A stretch of DNA of 64,000 nucleotides from contig NZ_JAKXMK010000003.1 of the NCBI RefSeq assembly GCF_022524485.1, positions 62,001-126,000 of the forward strand, read 5' to 3'. The DNA is from Pseudonocardia alaniniphila (lineage in GTDB: Bacteria; Actinomycetota; Actinomycetes; Mycobacteriales; Pseudonocardiaceae). The translations under genes and the position numbers were made by a program. Positions 33,188 to 42,198 of the stretch are shown piece by piece; position 1 is the stretch's first letter; each line of letters begins with the position of its first letter. The notes under the pieces were generated by a model, which was not told the origin of the DNA, did not search any database, and worked only from the letters and a program-made list of their open reading frames with translations.

Positions 33188-34178
33188 TCGCAGGCACCCG
33201 CTCGCCCTCCGGCGGCGGACCGGGCGGGGTGCCGTCGCCGAACGGGCGGCCGCCGAGCGCTTCGCGCCCGTGCGGGGTGAGCCAGTTCCGGACGTCCGGG
33301 CCGAGGGGCACCACCCGGGTCGGGTTGATGTCCGTGTGCACGCCGTAGTAGTGCTGCTTGATCTGCTCGAAGTCGATCGTGTCGCCGAAGCCCGGCGTCT
33401 GGAACAGGTCGCGCGCGTAGGCCCACAGCACCGGCATCTCGGTGAGCTTCTGCCGGTTGCACTTGAAATGGCCGTGGTAGACGGCGTCGAAACGCACGAG
33501 CGTGACCCAGAGCCGGATGTCGGCCTCGGTGATCGTGTCGCCGACGAGGAAGCGACGCGCCTCGAGCCGCTCCGACAGGACGTCGAGCCGGGCGAACAAC
33601 GCCCGGTAGGCCTGCGCGTAGGCGTCCTGGCTGTTCGTGAAGCCGCACTTGTAGACGCCGATGTTGACGTCCTCGTACACCGCCTGGTTGATCTCGTCGA
33701 TCTCGGCCCGGTGCTCCACGGGGTAGAGATCCGGCGCGCCGTCGCGGTGGAAGGCGGTCCACTGGGTGGAGAAGTCGAGGGTGAGCTGCTGGAACCCGTT
33801 GGTCACCACCTTCCCGGTGGCGATCTCCACCACGGCGGGGACGGTGATGCCGGCGTCGAAGCCGGGGTCGGCCTTGCGGTAGGCCTCACCGAGGTACTCG
33901 ATGCCCAGCACCGGGTCCCGGTTGTCCGGGTCGAGGTGGAACCGCCAACTGCGCTCGTCGTGCAATGGACCTGCCAGACCGATCGACAGCACGGGCTCCA
34001 GCCCCAGCAACCGGCGGACGATCACGCTGCGGTTCGCCCACGGGCATGCCCGAGCGACGACCAGGCGGTAACGACCGGCCTCCACCGGCCATCGGGACGA
34101 GCCGTCGGACGTGATCCGCTCGTCCAGTGCCACGGGCTTGTACTCGAATGCCTCGCCGCTGGTCTGTGTGGCAGTCAT
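33180..34178 (-). CDS. Xi-class glutathione S-transferase / glutathionyl-hydroquinone reductase-like
   Basis: This 332-aa cytoplasmic thiol transferase has the catalytic ACPWANR motif (Cys-Pro-Trp) near residue 46, in a thioredoxin fold. An all-helical C-terminal domain (from about residue 170; DEINQAVYEDVNIGVYKCGF) follows. Length and motif match YqjG/ECM4-type enzymes that remove thiol adducts from hydroquinones. Actinobacteria normally use mycothiol, so the thiol partner may differ. ATG 34176-34178 has GCAGG just upstream. The gene is monocistronic. Confidence 0.9.
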   Translation of the reverse strand: MTATQTSGEAFEYKPVALDERITSDGSSRWPVEAGRYRLVVARACPWANRSVIVRRLLGLEPVLSIGLAGPLHDERSWRFHLDPDNRDPVLGIEYLGEAYRKADPGFDAGITVPAVVEIATGKVVTNGFQQLTLDFSTQWTAFHRDGAPDLYPVEHRAEIDEINQAVYEDVNIGVYKCGFTNSQDAYAQAYRALFARLDVLSERLEARRFLVGDTITEADIRLWVTLVRFDAVYHGHFKCNRQKLTEMPVLWAYARDLFQTPGFGDTIDFEQIKQHYYGVHTDINPTRVVPLGPDVRNWLTPHGREALGGRPFGDGTPPGPPPEGERVPAIS

Positions 34179-34371
34179 ACCTGCAATCTAGGCCGCGCCG
34201 CCGTTCACGCAGAGGACCTTTGACGGACCGTGTGTGACGAGGGAGGGCGACGCCGTGAACGCCGCCACCCCTCGTCCGCCCGCGGCGTCCCTCGGGACCG
34301 GTCCCCTCGCCCCTCCCGTCCGCAAGCACGCCGAGTCTCGACCGGGAGTGCGCCGCTCGCGCCCGGGGTGA

Positions 34372-34402
34372 CCACGGGCTCGACCACTGCGCAGGCCCGT
34401 GG
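34372..34402 (-). terminator. Hairpin after the GMC oxidoreductase gene
   Basis: CCACGGGC (34372-34379) pairs with GCCCGTGG (34395-34402) across a 15-nt loop. It starts 36 nt beyond the stop of the GMC oxidoreductase on the minus strand. The rest of the gap down to 34179 shows no convincing gene. Confidence 0.45.
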
Positions 34403-34437
34403 GGCACGACCCGGGGCCGCTTCCCACGGCCCGATTC

Positions 34438-35985
34438 TCAGGACCGGACGAGCTCCGCTGCACGTTCGGCGATCGCGTACACAGTGGCGTTGGTGTTGGC
34501 GTTGACCGGTGTGGGCATCACCGAGGCGTCCGCCACCCGCAGCCCCTCGACGCCGCGCACTCGCAACTCCGGGTCGACCACGGCGTCGTCGTCGGTGCCC
34601 ATGCGGCACGTTCCGGCGTAGTGGTAGTAGCTGTGCAGGCTTCGGCGCAGGTAGGCACGCAGCTCGGCGTCGCCCTGTACGTCGGTGCCCGGCTGGGCCT
34701 CCTCACCCCGCCAGGACGCGAAGGCGGGGGCGTTGCCGAGCTCACGGGCGGCGCGCAGTCCCTCCACCGCGGCGTCGAGGTCGCGGCTGTCGGTGTAGTA
34801 GCCCGGATCGATCACCGGGGCGCTGCCCGGCACGGCCCCGGCCAGCCGCACCGAACCGCGGCTGAACGGCGCCATCAGCGAGACGGTGATCGTGTAGCCC
34901 GCTCCCCGCTCCGGGCCCGGCACCTTGTCGTTCAACAGGGGCGCGATCGCGCAGAAGAGCTGCAGGTCGGGCCAGGGAGCTGCGGCGGCACTGCGCATCG
35001 TGCCCTTGGCCTCGCCCCCGCCGTTGCTCGTCGAGGCGACGACCGGCTGGACGGAGCGGTAGACGATGCCGCTCATGGGGTGGTCGTGGAAGTTGGCGCC
35101 CACCCCGGGGAGGTCGGCGAGCACGTCGATCCCGAACTCACGCAGGTGGGCCTGCGGACCGATGCCGGAGAGCATCAGCAGTTGCGGCGTGCCGATCGCG
35201 CCGGCCGTCAGGACGACCTCGCCCCCGCTCTGCACGGTCACGGTGTCGCCGCCCACGCTGTACTCGACCCCGGTACAGCGCTCGGCGCTGAACAGCAGCC
35301 GGTGCACCAGCGCGTCGGTGACCACGTCGAGGTTGGGGCGATCGAGCGCCGGCCGCAGATAGGCGTCGGCGGCGCTCTCCCGCCTGCCGTCGACGATGGT
35401 GTACTCGGCCCAGCCGAACCCCTCCTCCAGGCCGCTGTCGATGTCGTCCGCGATCGGATGCCCGACCTGGCGAGCTGCCTCCAGTGCGGCCTCGGTGAGC
35501 GGGTGCGGCGAGGTCGGTGACCACAGCCTCAACGGCCCGTTCCGGCCGCGCACCGCAGGATCGCGGCCCGCGGCGTGCTCGCTGCGCATGAAGTAGGGCA
35601 GCAGGTCGGTGAACCCCCAGCCGTTCGCCCCGGCCGTGACCCACGCGTCGTAGCTCGCCCGGTGGCCGCGGATGAAGGACAGCGCGTTGATGGCCGAGGA
35701 GCCGCCGAGGGCACGGCCTCGCGTCAGCGCCACCCGTCCGATGCCGGGCGCGTCCACCGACTCGTTCCCCCAGTCCATGGAGGTACCCGCGAGGCTGGGC
35801 CACGCCCGGGGGTCGGCCGCGGCGGCCAACGGCTCCCGGCCGCCTGCCTCGAGAAGGAGAACCCGGGCATCGGCGTCCTCGGACAGCCGGGAGGCGAGCA
35901 CGCAGCCCGCAGTACCGGCACCGACGACGATGACGTCATAACGGCGTACAGGAGCCCCCACAACCAGCCCTTCTTCCGAATGCAT
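34438..35985 (-). CDS. GMC-family FAD oxidoreductase
   Basis: This 515-aa flavoenzyme would oxidise an alcohol to an aldehyde, as do choline dehydrogenase-like relatives. The FAD-binding Rossmann motif VVGAGTAGCVLASRL starts near residue 18, GRALGGSSAIN is the second GMC signature, and the active-site region is HYAGTCRMG followed by VNANTNATVYAIAERAA. The substrate alcohol is unknown. ATG 35983-35985 is taken as start since the Rossmann motif begins shortly after; the upstream in-frame sequence has no homology. It stands about 150 nt downstream of the GtrA gene on the same strand. Confidence 0.9.
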   Translation of the reverse strand: MHSEEGLVVGAPVRRYDVIVVGAGTAGCVLASRLSEDADARVLLLEAGGREPLAAAADPRAWPSLAGTSMDWGNESVDAPGIGRVALTRGRALGGSSAINALSFIRGHRASYDAWVTAGANGWGFTDLLPYFMRSEHAAGRDPAVRGRNGPLRLWSPTSPHPLTEAALEAARQVGHPIADDIDSGLEEGFGWAEYTIVDGRRESAADAYLRPALDRPNLDVVTDALVHRLLFSAERCTGVEYSVGGDTVTVQSGGEVVLTAGAIGTPQLLMLSGIGPQAHLREFGIDVLADLPGVGANFHDHPMSGIVYRSVQPVVASTSNGGGEAKGTMRSAAAAPWPDLQLFCAIAPLLNDKVPGPERGAGYTITVSLMAPFSRGSVRLAGAVPGSAPVIDPGYYTDSRDLDAAVEGLRAARELGNAPAFASWRGEEAQPGTDVQGDAELRAYLRRSLHSYYHYAGTCRMGTDDDAVVDPELRVRGVEGLRVADASVMPTPVNANTNATVYAIAERAAELVRS

Positions 35986-36133
35986 CGGCACACGTCCCGC
36001 TCGAACGCTGCCACGCGCGGCAAGCCGATCACCCTGTGATTCCCACCGGTGCGGCTGGGAACCGGCAGTCGGCCGGGACGAGCGACGGTGCACCGACGTC
36101 CGGGAAAGCTGCCGTGGATGACCGGCGGGACCG

Positions 36134-36634
36134 TCAGCCCAGCTGTTCGGATCCGCGCTCCGCCCGGTGCGACGCCGCGGAGCCTTCCGATCGCGAATCG
36201 TCGCGGGCCTCCGGTTCGAACACCCAGTACCGCAGCACGAGGAACCGGCCCAGACCACCGAGAACGCTGGCCACGGCCACCGCCACGGTCTGTTCCCAGG
36301 CTGTCGGGGAGTCGATCGTGGCCGCGAGCAGCATCAGCACCGCGGAGCTGTAGAAAACGTAGAACAACACCGTGCCGCCGCTCTGCACGTGGGAGCGCAG
36401 CCAGTGGACCCGGGCGCCCTCGAAGGTGAACCGGCGGTTCGCCTCGGTGCTCACCACGGTGCTCAGGACGAGGGCCACCAGGTTGGCCGGGATGGTGTCC
36501 CACCACGTCCGCAACAGCAGGAAGATCACAGCGTTCACGAGCGTGCCCAGGCCGCCGATCACCGCGTACCGGGCCAGCTGCACGAGCAGCGGATGGCGCT
36601 GCTCGTGCCCCGACGGCCCTCGCCCGGACGGCAT
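36134..36634 (-). CDS. GtrA-family membrane protein
   Basis: This protein of about 166 aa has four hydrophobic segments: YAVIGGLGTLVNAVIFLLL, VALVLSTVVSTEANRRFTF, LFYVFYSSAVLMLLA and VAVASVLGGLGRFLVLRYWVF. The Asn-Arg-Arg-Phe after segment 2 and RYWVF at the end are GtrA hallmarks. GtrA proteins are thought to help move lipid-linked sugars across the membrane for wall or O-antigen glycosylation. The start is uncertain: ATG 36632-36634 fits the family length, and GTGs at 36743 and 36758 would add a Pro/Gly-rich head. No glycosyltransferase is adjacent. Confidence 0.78.
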   Translation of the reverse strand: MPSGRGPSGHEQRHPLLVQLARYAVIGGLGTLVNAVIFLLLRTWWDTIPANLVALVLSTVVSTEANRRFTFEGARVHWLRSHVQSGGTVLFYVFYSSAVLMLLAATIDSPTAWEQTVAVAVASVLGGLGRFLVLRYWVFEPEARDDSRSEGSAASHRAERGSEQLG

Positions 36635-36851
36635 GCCGCCCAGCGGAGCGCCCACCGGGAGCGCTGCGCCCGCCACTTCGACCACGTCCCCCCACAGCTG
36701 CGCGAACCTCGTGGTCCCCGTTATCGCAGGGGCGTCGATGACCACGCTGTTCGTCACCTGTGGCAACGATGTGGACGATCTCCGATTCCCGAGATACCTA
36801 CATCGTGCAGTGATCGTCGCCACCTGGCGCAACCGGGGGTCGCGGACGTCG

Positions 36852-37400
36852 TCAGACGGAGAGGAAGACGGTCTCCCCGGCGCCCTGTAGGCGGATGTCG
36901 AAGCGCAGCTCGTCCGGGCCCGCATCCCGAGCCACCAGCGTGCCCGCCCGCTCCGGCGGGAGCGAGGCGAGCAGTGGGTCAGCGGCGTTGGCCGCGGCCT
37001 CGTCCGGGAAGTAGATCCTCGTCACTACCCGGTCGAGCAGGCCGCGCGCGAGCACGGTGACGTCGATGTGGGGCGCCTGGCCGTCACCGATCGCGCCGGG
37101 CTTGACGGTGAGGATCTCGAAGCGGCCCTCCCCGTCCGTCGCGCAGCGCCCGAAGCCGCGGAACCCGGAGCCCGTCGCGCCCCGCGGGTCGTCCGGGTGG
37201 TCGAAGCGACCGTCGGCGTCGGCCTGCCACGTCTCGACGAGCCCGTCCACGACCGGTGCGCCTGCTCCGTCGGTGAGAACCCCGGAGATCCGGATCGCCC
37301 CGGGCGTGCCCTGCGGCACGACGAGGTGCCCCTCCAGCCAGGTGAGCCCGAGGCTCAGGAACGGACCGACGGTCTGCGACGGGGTCAGCAGCTCACTCAT
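36852..37400 (-). CDS. pcaG: Protocatechuate 3,4-dioxygenase, alpha subunit
   Basis: This 182-aa non-catalytic subunit pairs with PcaH in the ring-cleaving dioxygenase that opens protocatechuate to beta-carboxy-cis,cis-muconate. The N-terminus LTPSQTVGPFLSLGL and the core VETWQADADGRFDHPDDPRG are typical. The metal ligands of the beta chain are not conserved as a full set, as expected for alpha. The ATG at 37398-37400 lies within the last codons of pcaH (8-nt overlap), giving coupled synthesis in equal amounts. Confidence 0.94.
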   Translation of the reverse strand: MSELLTPSQTVGPFLSLGLTWLEGHLVVPQGTPGAIRISGVLTDGAGAPVVDGLVETWQADADGRFDHPDDPRGATGSGFRGFGRCATDGEGRFEILTVKPGAIGDGQAPHIDVTVLARGLLDRVVTRIYFPDEAAANAADPLLASLPPERAGTLVARDAGPDELRFDIRLQGAGETVFLSV

Positions 37401-38139
37401 GGGGCTCCTCGAAGGGGGTCTGCTCGCGGCCGCGGAGGACGATGTCGAATCGGTACGCCAGCGCCCATTCCGGGCGCGTGGCCGACAGGTCGAACGTCGA
37501 GACCATCCGCTGGCGGGCAGCGGGGTCGGGCACGGAGTTGAAGATCGGGTCCTGGTCGAACAGCGGGTCGTCCGGGAAGTACATCTGCGTCACCAACCGC
37601 TGGGTGAACGACCGGCCGAACAGCGAGAAGTGGATGTGCGCAGGGCGCCAGGCGTTGTGGTGGTTGCCCCACGGGTAGGCGCCGGGCCTGATCGTGGTGA
37701 ACGAGTAGTTGCCCTGGGCGTCGGTCACGACGCGACCGCCGCCGGTGAAGTTGGGGTCCAGCGGTGCGGGCCAGTTGTCCACGACGTGGGCGTAGCGGCC
37801 GGCCGCGTTGGCCTGCCACACCTCGACGAGTGTGTTCGGCACCGCACGGCCGTCGCTGTCGAGCACCCGGCCGAAGACGACGATCCGCTGCCCGATCGCC
37901 TCACCGGCGTGCTGCGTGGTCAGGTCGTTGTCGTTCGGGCCGATGTCGCCGGTGAGCAGCGGTCCGGTCACCTCGGTGAGCCGGTGGCGCAGCACCACGG
38001 GCGCCTGGGACGGCGCCCGCAGACCGGTGCTCCGGTAGCCCCCGAACGACAGTGACGGGTGGTTCCCCTCCGCGGCCGGGCGGTAGCCGGCGGGATGCGG
38101 GGTCGACGTGGTGGGTTGGGATTTCGCGAGTTCGGTCAA
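37393..38139 (-). CDS. pcaH: Protocatechuate 3,4-dioxygenase, beta subunit
   Basis: This 248-aa iron(III) subunit carries the active site. The four ligands are visible as Tyr in NAAGRYAH, Tyr in GAYPWGN and two His in WRPAHIHFS. It cleaves protocatechuate between the hydroxyl groups. The start is a rare TTG at 38137-38139, overlapping the pobA stop (TTGA), with GGAGAG about 5 nt upstream. The N-terminal 40 residues precede the usual family start. Together with pobA and pcaG it forms a three-gene operon; later beta-ketoadipate genes are not in the window. Confidence 0.93.
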   Translation of the reverse strand: MTELAKSQPTTSTPHPAGYRPAAEGNHPSLSFGGYRSTGLRAPSQAPVVLRHRLTEVTGPLLTGDIGPNDNDLTTQHAGEAIGQRIVVFGRVLDSDGRAVPNTLVEVWQANAAGRYAHVVDNWPAPLDPNFTGGGRVVTDAQGNYSFTTIRPGAYPWGNHHNAWRPAHIHFSLFGRSFTQRLVTQMYFPDDPLFDQDPIFNSVPDPAARQRMVSTFDLSATRPEWALAYRFDIVLRGREQTPFEEPHE

Positions 38140-39305
38140 CGGTTCTCTCCATGGGGCAGGCCGACGTAGTTCTCGGCGAGGGAGGTGGCCGCCGCGCGGG
38201 AGGTCACCGTGTAGTGCAGCTGAGACAGCTGCAGGCGGCGGGCGAACGGGTCGGTGTCCGGGGAGACGTGCAGCATCGAGGTCATCCACCAGGAGAAGTG
38301 CTCGGCCCGCCACACCCGGCGCAGGCAGGTGTCGGAGTAGGCGTCCACCCCGGACTCGTCGCCGCGGCGGAGGTAGTCGGTCAGGGCCTCGGCGAGCACG
38401 CGCACGTCGGCGATGGCGAGGTTCATCCCCTTCGCGCCTGTGGGCGGCACGATGTGTGCGGCATCGCCCGCCAGGAAGAGCCGGCCGTGGCGCATCGGCT
38501 CCGCCACGACGCTGCGCATGCCGGTGACGCTCTTCTCGATGAGCGGCCCCTCGTTGAGGGTGAAGCCGTCGGCGGCGAGCCGGACGCCCAGCTCGTCCCA
38601 GATCCGCGCGTCCGACCAGGCACCCGCGTCCGTGTCCGGCGGCACCTGCAGGTAGAGCCGGGTGATCTCGGGGCTGCGCATCGAATACAGCGCGAACCCG
38701 CGCGGGTGGTTGGCGTAGGCGAGCTCGTGCTGCGTCGGAGCGGCCTTCGCGAGGATCCCCAGCCAGGCGTACGGGTACTCGCGGTCGAACATCTGCGGCT
38801 CGAACGTGCCGCGACTGATGCCGTGGAAGCCGTCGCAGCCGGCCACGGCGTCGCACCGCAGTTCCTGCCGCTGTCCGTCGGCATCGGTGAAGCCGATCAC
38901 GGGTGCGTCGGCGAGCCCGTCGAGCGTCACGTCCGACACCTCGAACCGGAGGTCCCCGCCGTCGCGTAGCCGGGCGGCGATGAGGTCCTTCACGACCTCC
39001 TGCTGGCCGTAGACGGTGATGCCGCGCCCGACCAGGTCGGCGAAGTCGATGCGGTGGTCACCGCCGTCGAAGCGCAGGGAGATGCCGTCGTGAGGCATCC
39101 CCTCCCGGTCGAGGCGCTCGGCGAGCCCGACCTCGCGCAACAGCTCCACCGTGGGGTGCTCCAGCACGCCCGCCCGCACCCGGCGCTCGACGTAGTCGCG
39201 GCTGCGCGCCTCCAGCACCACCGAGTCGATCCCGGCCCGGGCCAGGAGGTGGGACAGCAGTAGCCCTGCCGGTCCGGCTCCGATGATCCCGACCTGCGTT
39301 CGCAT
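38136..39305 (-). CDS. pobA: 4-Hydroxybenzoate 3-monooxygenase
   Basis: This 389-aa FAD-dependent hydroxylase turns 4-hydroxybenzoate into protocatechuate, the substrate of the downstream dioxygenase. It shows GIIGAGPAGLLLSHLL (FAD Rossmann), ARSRDYVERRVRAGVLE (the PobA signature region), a CDGFHG segment and RLFLAGDAAHIVPPTGAKGMN (FAD ribityl binding). Length and motifs match PobA closely. Actinobacterial PobA enzymes often prefer NADH or use both cofactors; which applies here is not visible. A divergent IclR gene lies 80 bp upstream. Confidence 0.94.
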   Translation of the reverse strand: MRTQVGIIGAGPAGLLLSHLLARAGIDSVVLEARSRDYVERRVRAGVLEHPTVELLREVGLAERLDREGMPHDGISLRFDGGDHRIDFADLVGRGITVYGQQEVVKDLIAARLRDGGDLRFEVSDVTLDGLADAPVIGFTDADGQRQELRCDAVAGCDGFHGISRGTFEPQMFDREYPYAWLGILAKAAPTQHELAYANHPRGFALYSMRSPEITRLYLQVPPDTDAGAWSDARIWDELGVRLAADGFTLNEGPLIEKSVTGMRSVVAEPMRHGRLFLAGDAAHIVPPTGAKGMNLAIADVRVLAEALTDYLRRGDESGVDAYSDTCLRRVWRAEHFSWWMTSMLHVSPDTDPFARRLQLSQLHYTVTSRAAATSLAENYVGLPHGENR

Positions 39306-39346
39306 ACGGGCAAGACTGGCCTACCGACCTGCAGGCGCTCGACTCC

Positions 39347-39365
39347 GCTTCCGCTCACCGGAAGC
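39347..39365. promoter_or_regulatory. Candidate IclR operator between pobA and its regulator
   Basis: GCTTCCG (39347-39353) and CGGAAGC (39359-39365) are perfect inverted arms with a 5-bp spacer. They sit in the 80-bp divergent promoter region. The sequence AGACTGGC also occurs twice, at 39313-39320 and 39373-39380, exactly 60 bp apart on either side of the palindrome. Confidence 0.5.
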
Positions 39366-39385
39366 CCGAGGCAGACTGGCACGCG

Positions 39386-40126
39386 ATGGCACAGTCGGTC
39401 ACCGCCCGTGTTCTCCAGGTGCTCGCCGCGTTCAGCGCCGAGCGCCCCGAGCTCACGCTCACCGAGATCAGCAGACGCACGGCGCTCCCGCTGACCACCA
39501 CGCACCGCATCGTCGGCGAGCTCGCCGAGTGGGGTGCTCTGGAACGCGCCACCGATGGCCGCTACCGCGTCGGGCTGCGGCTCTGGGAGGTGGGCGCGCT
39601 CGCCCCCCGCGGACTGGGGCTGCGCGAGACGGCCATGCCGTTCCTGGAGGACCTCTACGAGGTGACCAGGCAGAACGTGCAGCTCGCGGTGCTCGACGGC
39701 GACGAGGCGGTGTTCCTGGAACGGCTGTCGGGGCGCGGCGCCGTGCGCGTCCTCACGCGCGTCGGAGGCCGGCTTCCGCTGCACGCCACGGGCGTCGGGC
39801 AGGTCCTGCTCGCCTTCGGCGGGGCCGAACTGCAGGAGAGGGTGCTCGCCGGTGCCCTCAAGCGCTACACGGATCGCACGCTGTGCGACCCCGAGGACCT
39901 GCGCCGGGCGCTCGCCGAAGTCCGCCGCACGGGCGTGGCGGTCACCGCCGGCCACGTCGAGCTGGTCGCCACCTCGGTCGCGGCGCCGGTGCGAGGCCCG
40001 CGAGGCGACGTGGTGGCCGCCCTGTCGGTGGTGGTGCCCTCCGCCAACTCCGACACCATGGCGTTCGTCCCGGTCGTCCGAGCTGCCGCAATGGGGATCT
40101 CCCGGCGGCTCGGCGCCCCCGACTGA
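39386..40126 (+). CDS. IclR-family regulator (PcaR/PobR-like)
   Basis: This 246-aa regulator has an N-terminal winged helix (about residues 5-65; LTLTEISRRTALPLTTTHRIVGELAEWGALER) and a C-terminal effector domain (about 75-245). It is divergent from pobA-pcaHG, and IclR proteins are the usual activators of 4-hydroxybenzoate and protocatechuate pathways, so it probably controls this operon. The inducer is likely 4-hydroxybenzoate or protocatechuate, by inference. ATG 39386 begins the helix-turn-helix domain. Confidence 0.88.
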   Translation: MAQSVTARVLQVLAAFSAERPELTLTEISRRTALPLTTTHRIVGELAEWGALERATDGRYRVGLRLWEVGALAPRGLGLRETAMPFLEDLYEVTRQNVQLAVLDGDEAVFLERLSGRGAVRVLTRVGGRLPLHATGVGQVLLAFGGAELQERVLAGALKRYTDRTLCDPEDLRRALAEVRRTGVAVTAGHVELVATSVAAPVRGPRGDVVAALSVVVPSANSDTMAFVPVVRAAAMGISRRLGAPD

Positions 40127-40278
40127 TCCTCCCGGGCATATGGAGGACATTGCGCGCACACTCGTCGACCTCGGCGCCGCCCGTGGACAACGATGAGAAC
40201 AGACGGCACGGGTGCGAGGAAGGTCCTGTTCGCCCGGTGCCGGCGCGGGGTGGTCCCGTCGGGTACCGAGGAGGTGGA

Positions 40279-41004
40279 ATGGCGAGCGCCGGGTCGCGGC
40301 TGTGGACCGAGCTCGCGCGCCACGAGACGGACGGCCCGCTGCCGCTGCTCTTGCTGGTGCTCACCCTGACGACGGGCGTGCTGGACGCGGTCAGCCTGCT
40401 CGGCCTCGGCAGGATCTTCGTCGCCAACATGACCGGCAACGTGCTGATCGTGGGGTTCGCGATCGCGGGGGCGCCGGGGTTCTCGCTGGCTGCCTCCGTG
40501 GCGGCCCTGGTGGGGTTTCTCCTCGCGGTGTTCGTCGGACGGCGGCACGTCGAGCGGTGGTACGGCCACCGTGGCCGGCTGGTGCGCAATACCGCGGCGA
40601 TCGAGTTCGGGCTGCTCCTGGCCGCCCTCGTCGTCGCAATCGTGCGTCCCGGCGCCCCCGACACGCCGAGCGCCGTGGTCGTCGCCGCGATCCTGGCCAT
40701 CGCCATGGGCCTCCAGAACACGACCGTGCGCCGTCTCGGGGTCCCGGACCTGACCACCACCGTGATCACGATGACGATGGTCGGCATCGTGGCGGACCGC
40801 GGCACGACCGGCCGGGTCAGGGCCGCGCGCCGGATCCTCGCCGTCGCGATGCTGCTCGTCGGGGCGATCGCGGGGGCGCTACTGATGCTGTATGCCGGTA
40901 TCGTCCCGGCGATCGCGGTCGCGACCGCGCTGCTCGGGATCGTGTTCCTGATCGCCGCTTTGCGCAGCCGCCGCCTCGCGACCTGGCAGCTCGGACAGAA
41001 CTGA
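40279..41004 (+). CDS. YoaK/DUF1275-family membrane protein
   Basis: This 241-aa integral membrane protein has six hydrophobic segments. TTGVLDAVSLLGLGRIFVANMTGNVLIVGFAIAG is the family signature, followed by GLQNTTVRRLGVPDLTTTVITMTMVGI. The function of DUF1275 proteins is not established. GAGGTGGA lies directly before the ATG at 40279. It stands between the IclR gene (153-nt gap) and the acetamidase operon, with no obvious link to either. Confidence 0.88.
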   Translation: MASAGSRLWTELARHETDGPLPLLLLVLTLTTGVLDAVSLLGLGRIFVANMTGNVLIVGFAIAGAPGFSLAASVAALVGFLLAVFVGRRHVERWYGHRGRLVRNTAAIEFGLLLAALVVAIVRPGAPDTPSAVVVAAILAIAMGLQNTTVRRLGVPDLTTTVITMTMVGIVADRGTTGRVRAARRILAVAMLLVGAIAGALLMLYAGIVPAIAVATALLGIVFLIAALRSRRLATWQLGQN

Positions 41005-41139
41005 GACGTCACCGGTGAGGCCGGGGACGCCGCCGTTGCGTCTGCTTCCGGCCCAGCCGTGACGGTCGTGCCCTGCCGGCCGCTCCGTAACCTCCTGGGA
41101 CTTGCGCGTCAGTAGTCGTTGACACGACGATCACCCCTC

Positions 41140-42171
41140 GTGGACGTCGTCGAGTTCCGCCCCGAGCCCGAGCAGTACGCATGGACATTCGGTGGGGTTG
41201 CACCCACCCACCGCATCACGCCCGGCACCGTGCTGCGGCTGTGGACGGAGGACGCCTTCTCCGGACGGCTGCAGCGCACCTCTGACAAGCCGTCGCAGGT
41301 GCTGGACATGACCCAGGTGAACCCGCAGACGGGGCCGTTTTACGTCGAGGGCGCGGAGCCGGGCGACACGCTCGCGCTACACATCGTCGACCTCACCCCG
41401 GCACGGGACTGGGGGGCGTCGACCACCATCCCGTTCTTCGGCGCGCTCACCGGCACCGACCGCACCGCCCTGCTGAACGAGCCGCTCCCCGAGCAGACCT
41501 GGATCTACCAGCTCGACCGCGCCCGGGGCACCGTGCTCTTCGAGGCCCAGCGCTCGCAGCTCGAGATCGAGCTGCCGCTCGCACCGATGCTCGGCACCGT
41601 CGGCGTGGCGCCGCCCGGGCGGGAGGTCCGCTCGAGCCTGGTGCCCGACACCTTCGGCGGCAACATGGACACCCCCGAGATGCGGGCAGGCACCACCTGC
41701 TTCCTCGGCGTGAACGTCGAAGGTGCCCTGTTCTCCGTCGGCGACGGCCACTACCGCCAGGGCGAGGGCGAGAGCTGCGGCACCGCGGTCGAGGGCGCCA
41801 TGAACGTCACGCTGATCGTGGAGCTGATCAAGGGCGGGCAGCGCAGCGCCGGCGGAGCGCCCATCAACACCGCGCCGGCGTGGCCCCGGCTGGAGCACGA
41901 CGACCACTACGCCGTCGTCGGCTCGTCCCGGCCGCTGGAGGACGCCTGGCGGGCCAGCCAGGTCGGCATGGTCGGTTGGCTCGGCGAGCTCTACGGGCTC
42001 GACCCGCTCGACGCCTACCAGCTGCTCACCCAGGTCAGCCGGTCACCGCTGGCGAACGTCTGCGACACCAACTACAGCGCGGTCACCAAGATCGAGAAGG
42101 CGCTGCTGCCCGGCGCAGAGGCGTACGGGGGCATGCACCGCCATCTGCGTGACCAGGCCCGCGGCCTTTAG
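41140..42171 (+). CDS. Acetamidase/formamidase-family protein
   Basis: This 343-aa cytoplasmic amidohydrolase would release ammonia from a small amide. Recognisable family elements include TEDAFSGRLQ, NPQTGPFYVEGAEPGDTLALHI, FGGNMDT (metal or active-site region) and GALFSVGDGHYRQGEGE with conserved Asp, His and Glu. The start is uncertain: GTG 41140 starts the conserved region, and TTG 41119 adds seven residues. It leads a three-gene run with an SDR (27-nt gap) and an epoxide hydrolase (2-nt gap). Confidence 0.87.
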   Translation: MDVVEFRPEPEQYAWTFGGVAPTHRITPGTVLRLWTEDAFSGRLQRTSDKPSQVLDMTQVNPQTGPFYVEGAEPGDTLALHIVDLTPARDWGASTTIPFFGALTGTDRTALLNEPLPEQTWIYQLDRARGTVLFEAQRSQLEIELPLAPMLGTVGVAPPGREVRSSLVPDTFGGNMDTPEMRAGTTCFLGVNVEGALFSVGDGHYRQGEGESCGTAVEGAMNVTLIVELIKGGQRSAGGAPINTAPAWPRLEHDDHYAVVGSSRPLEDAWRASQVGMVGWLGELYGLDPLDAYQLLTQVSRSPLANVCDTNYSAVTKIEKALLPGAEAYGGMHRHLRDQARGL

Positions 42172-42198
42172 TGCCGCGACACTGAGGAAGGACCTCCG

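Noticed and set aside
41119-41124. TTGACA as a -35 box before the acetamidase gene
   Set aside because: No -10-like element follows at 16-18 bp; the sequence runs straight into the coding region, where it may instead be an alternative TTG start.
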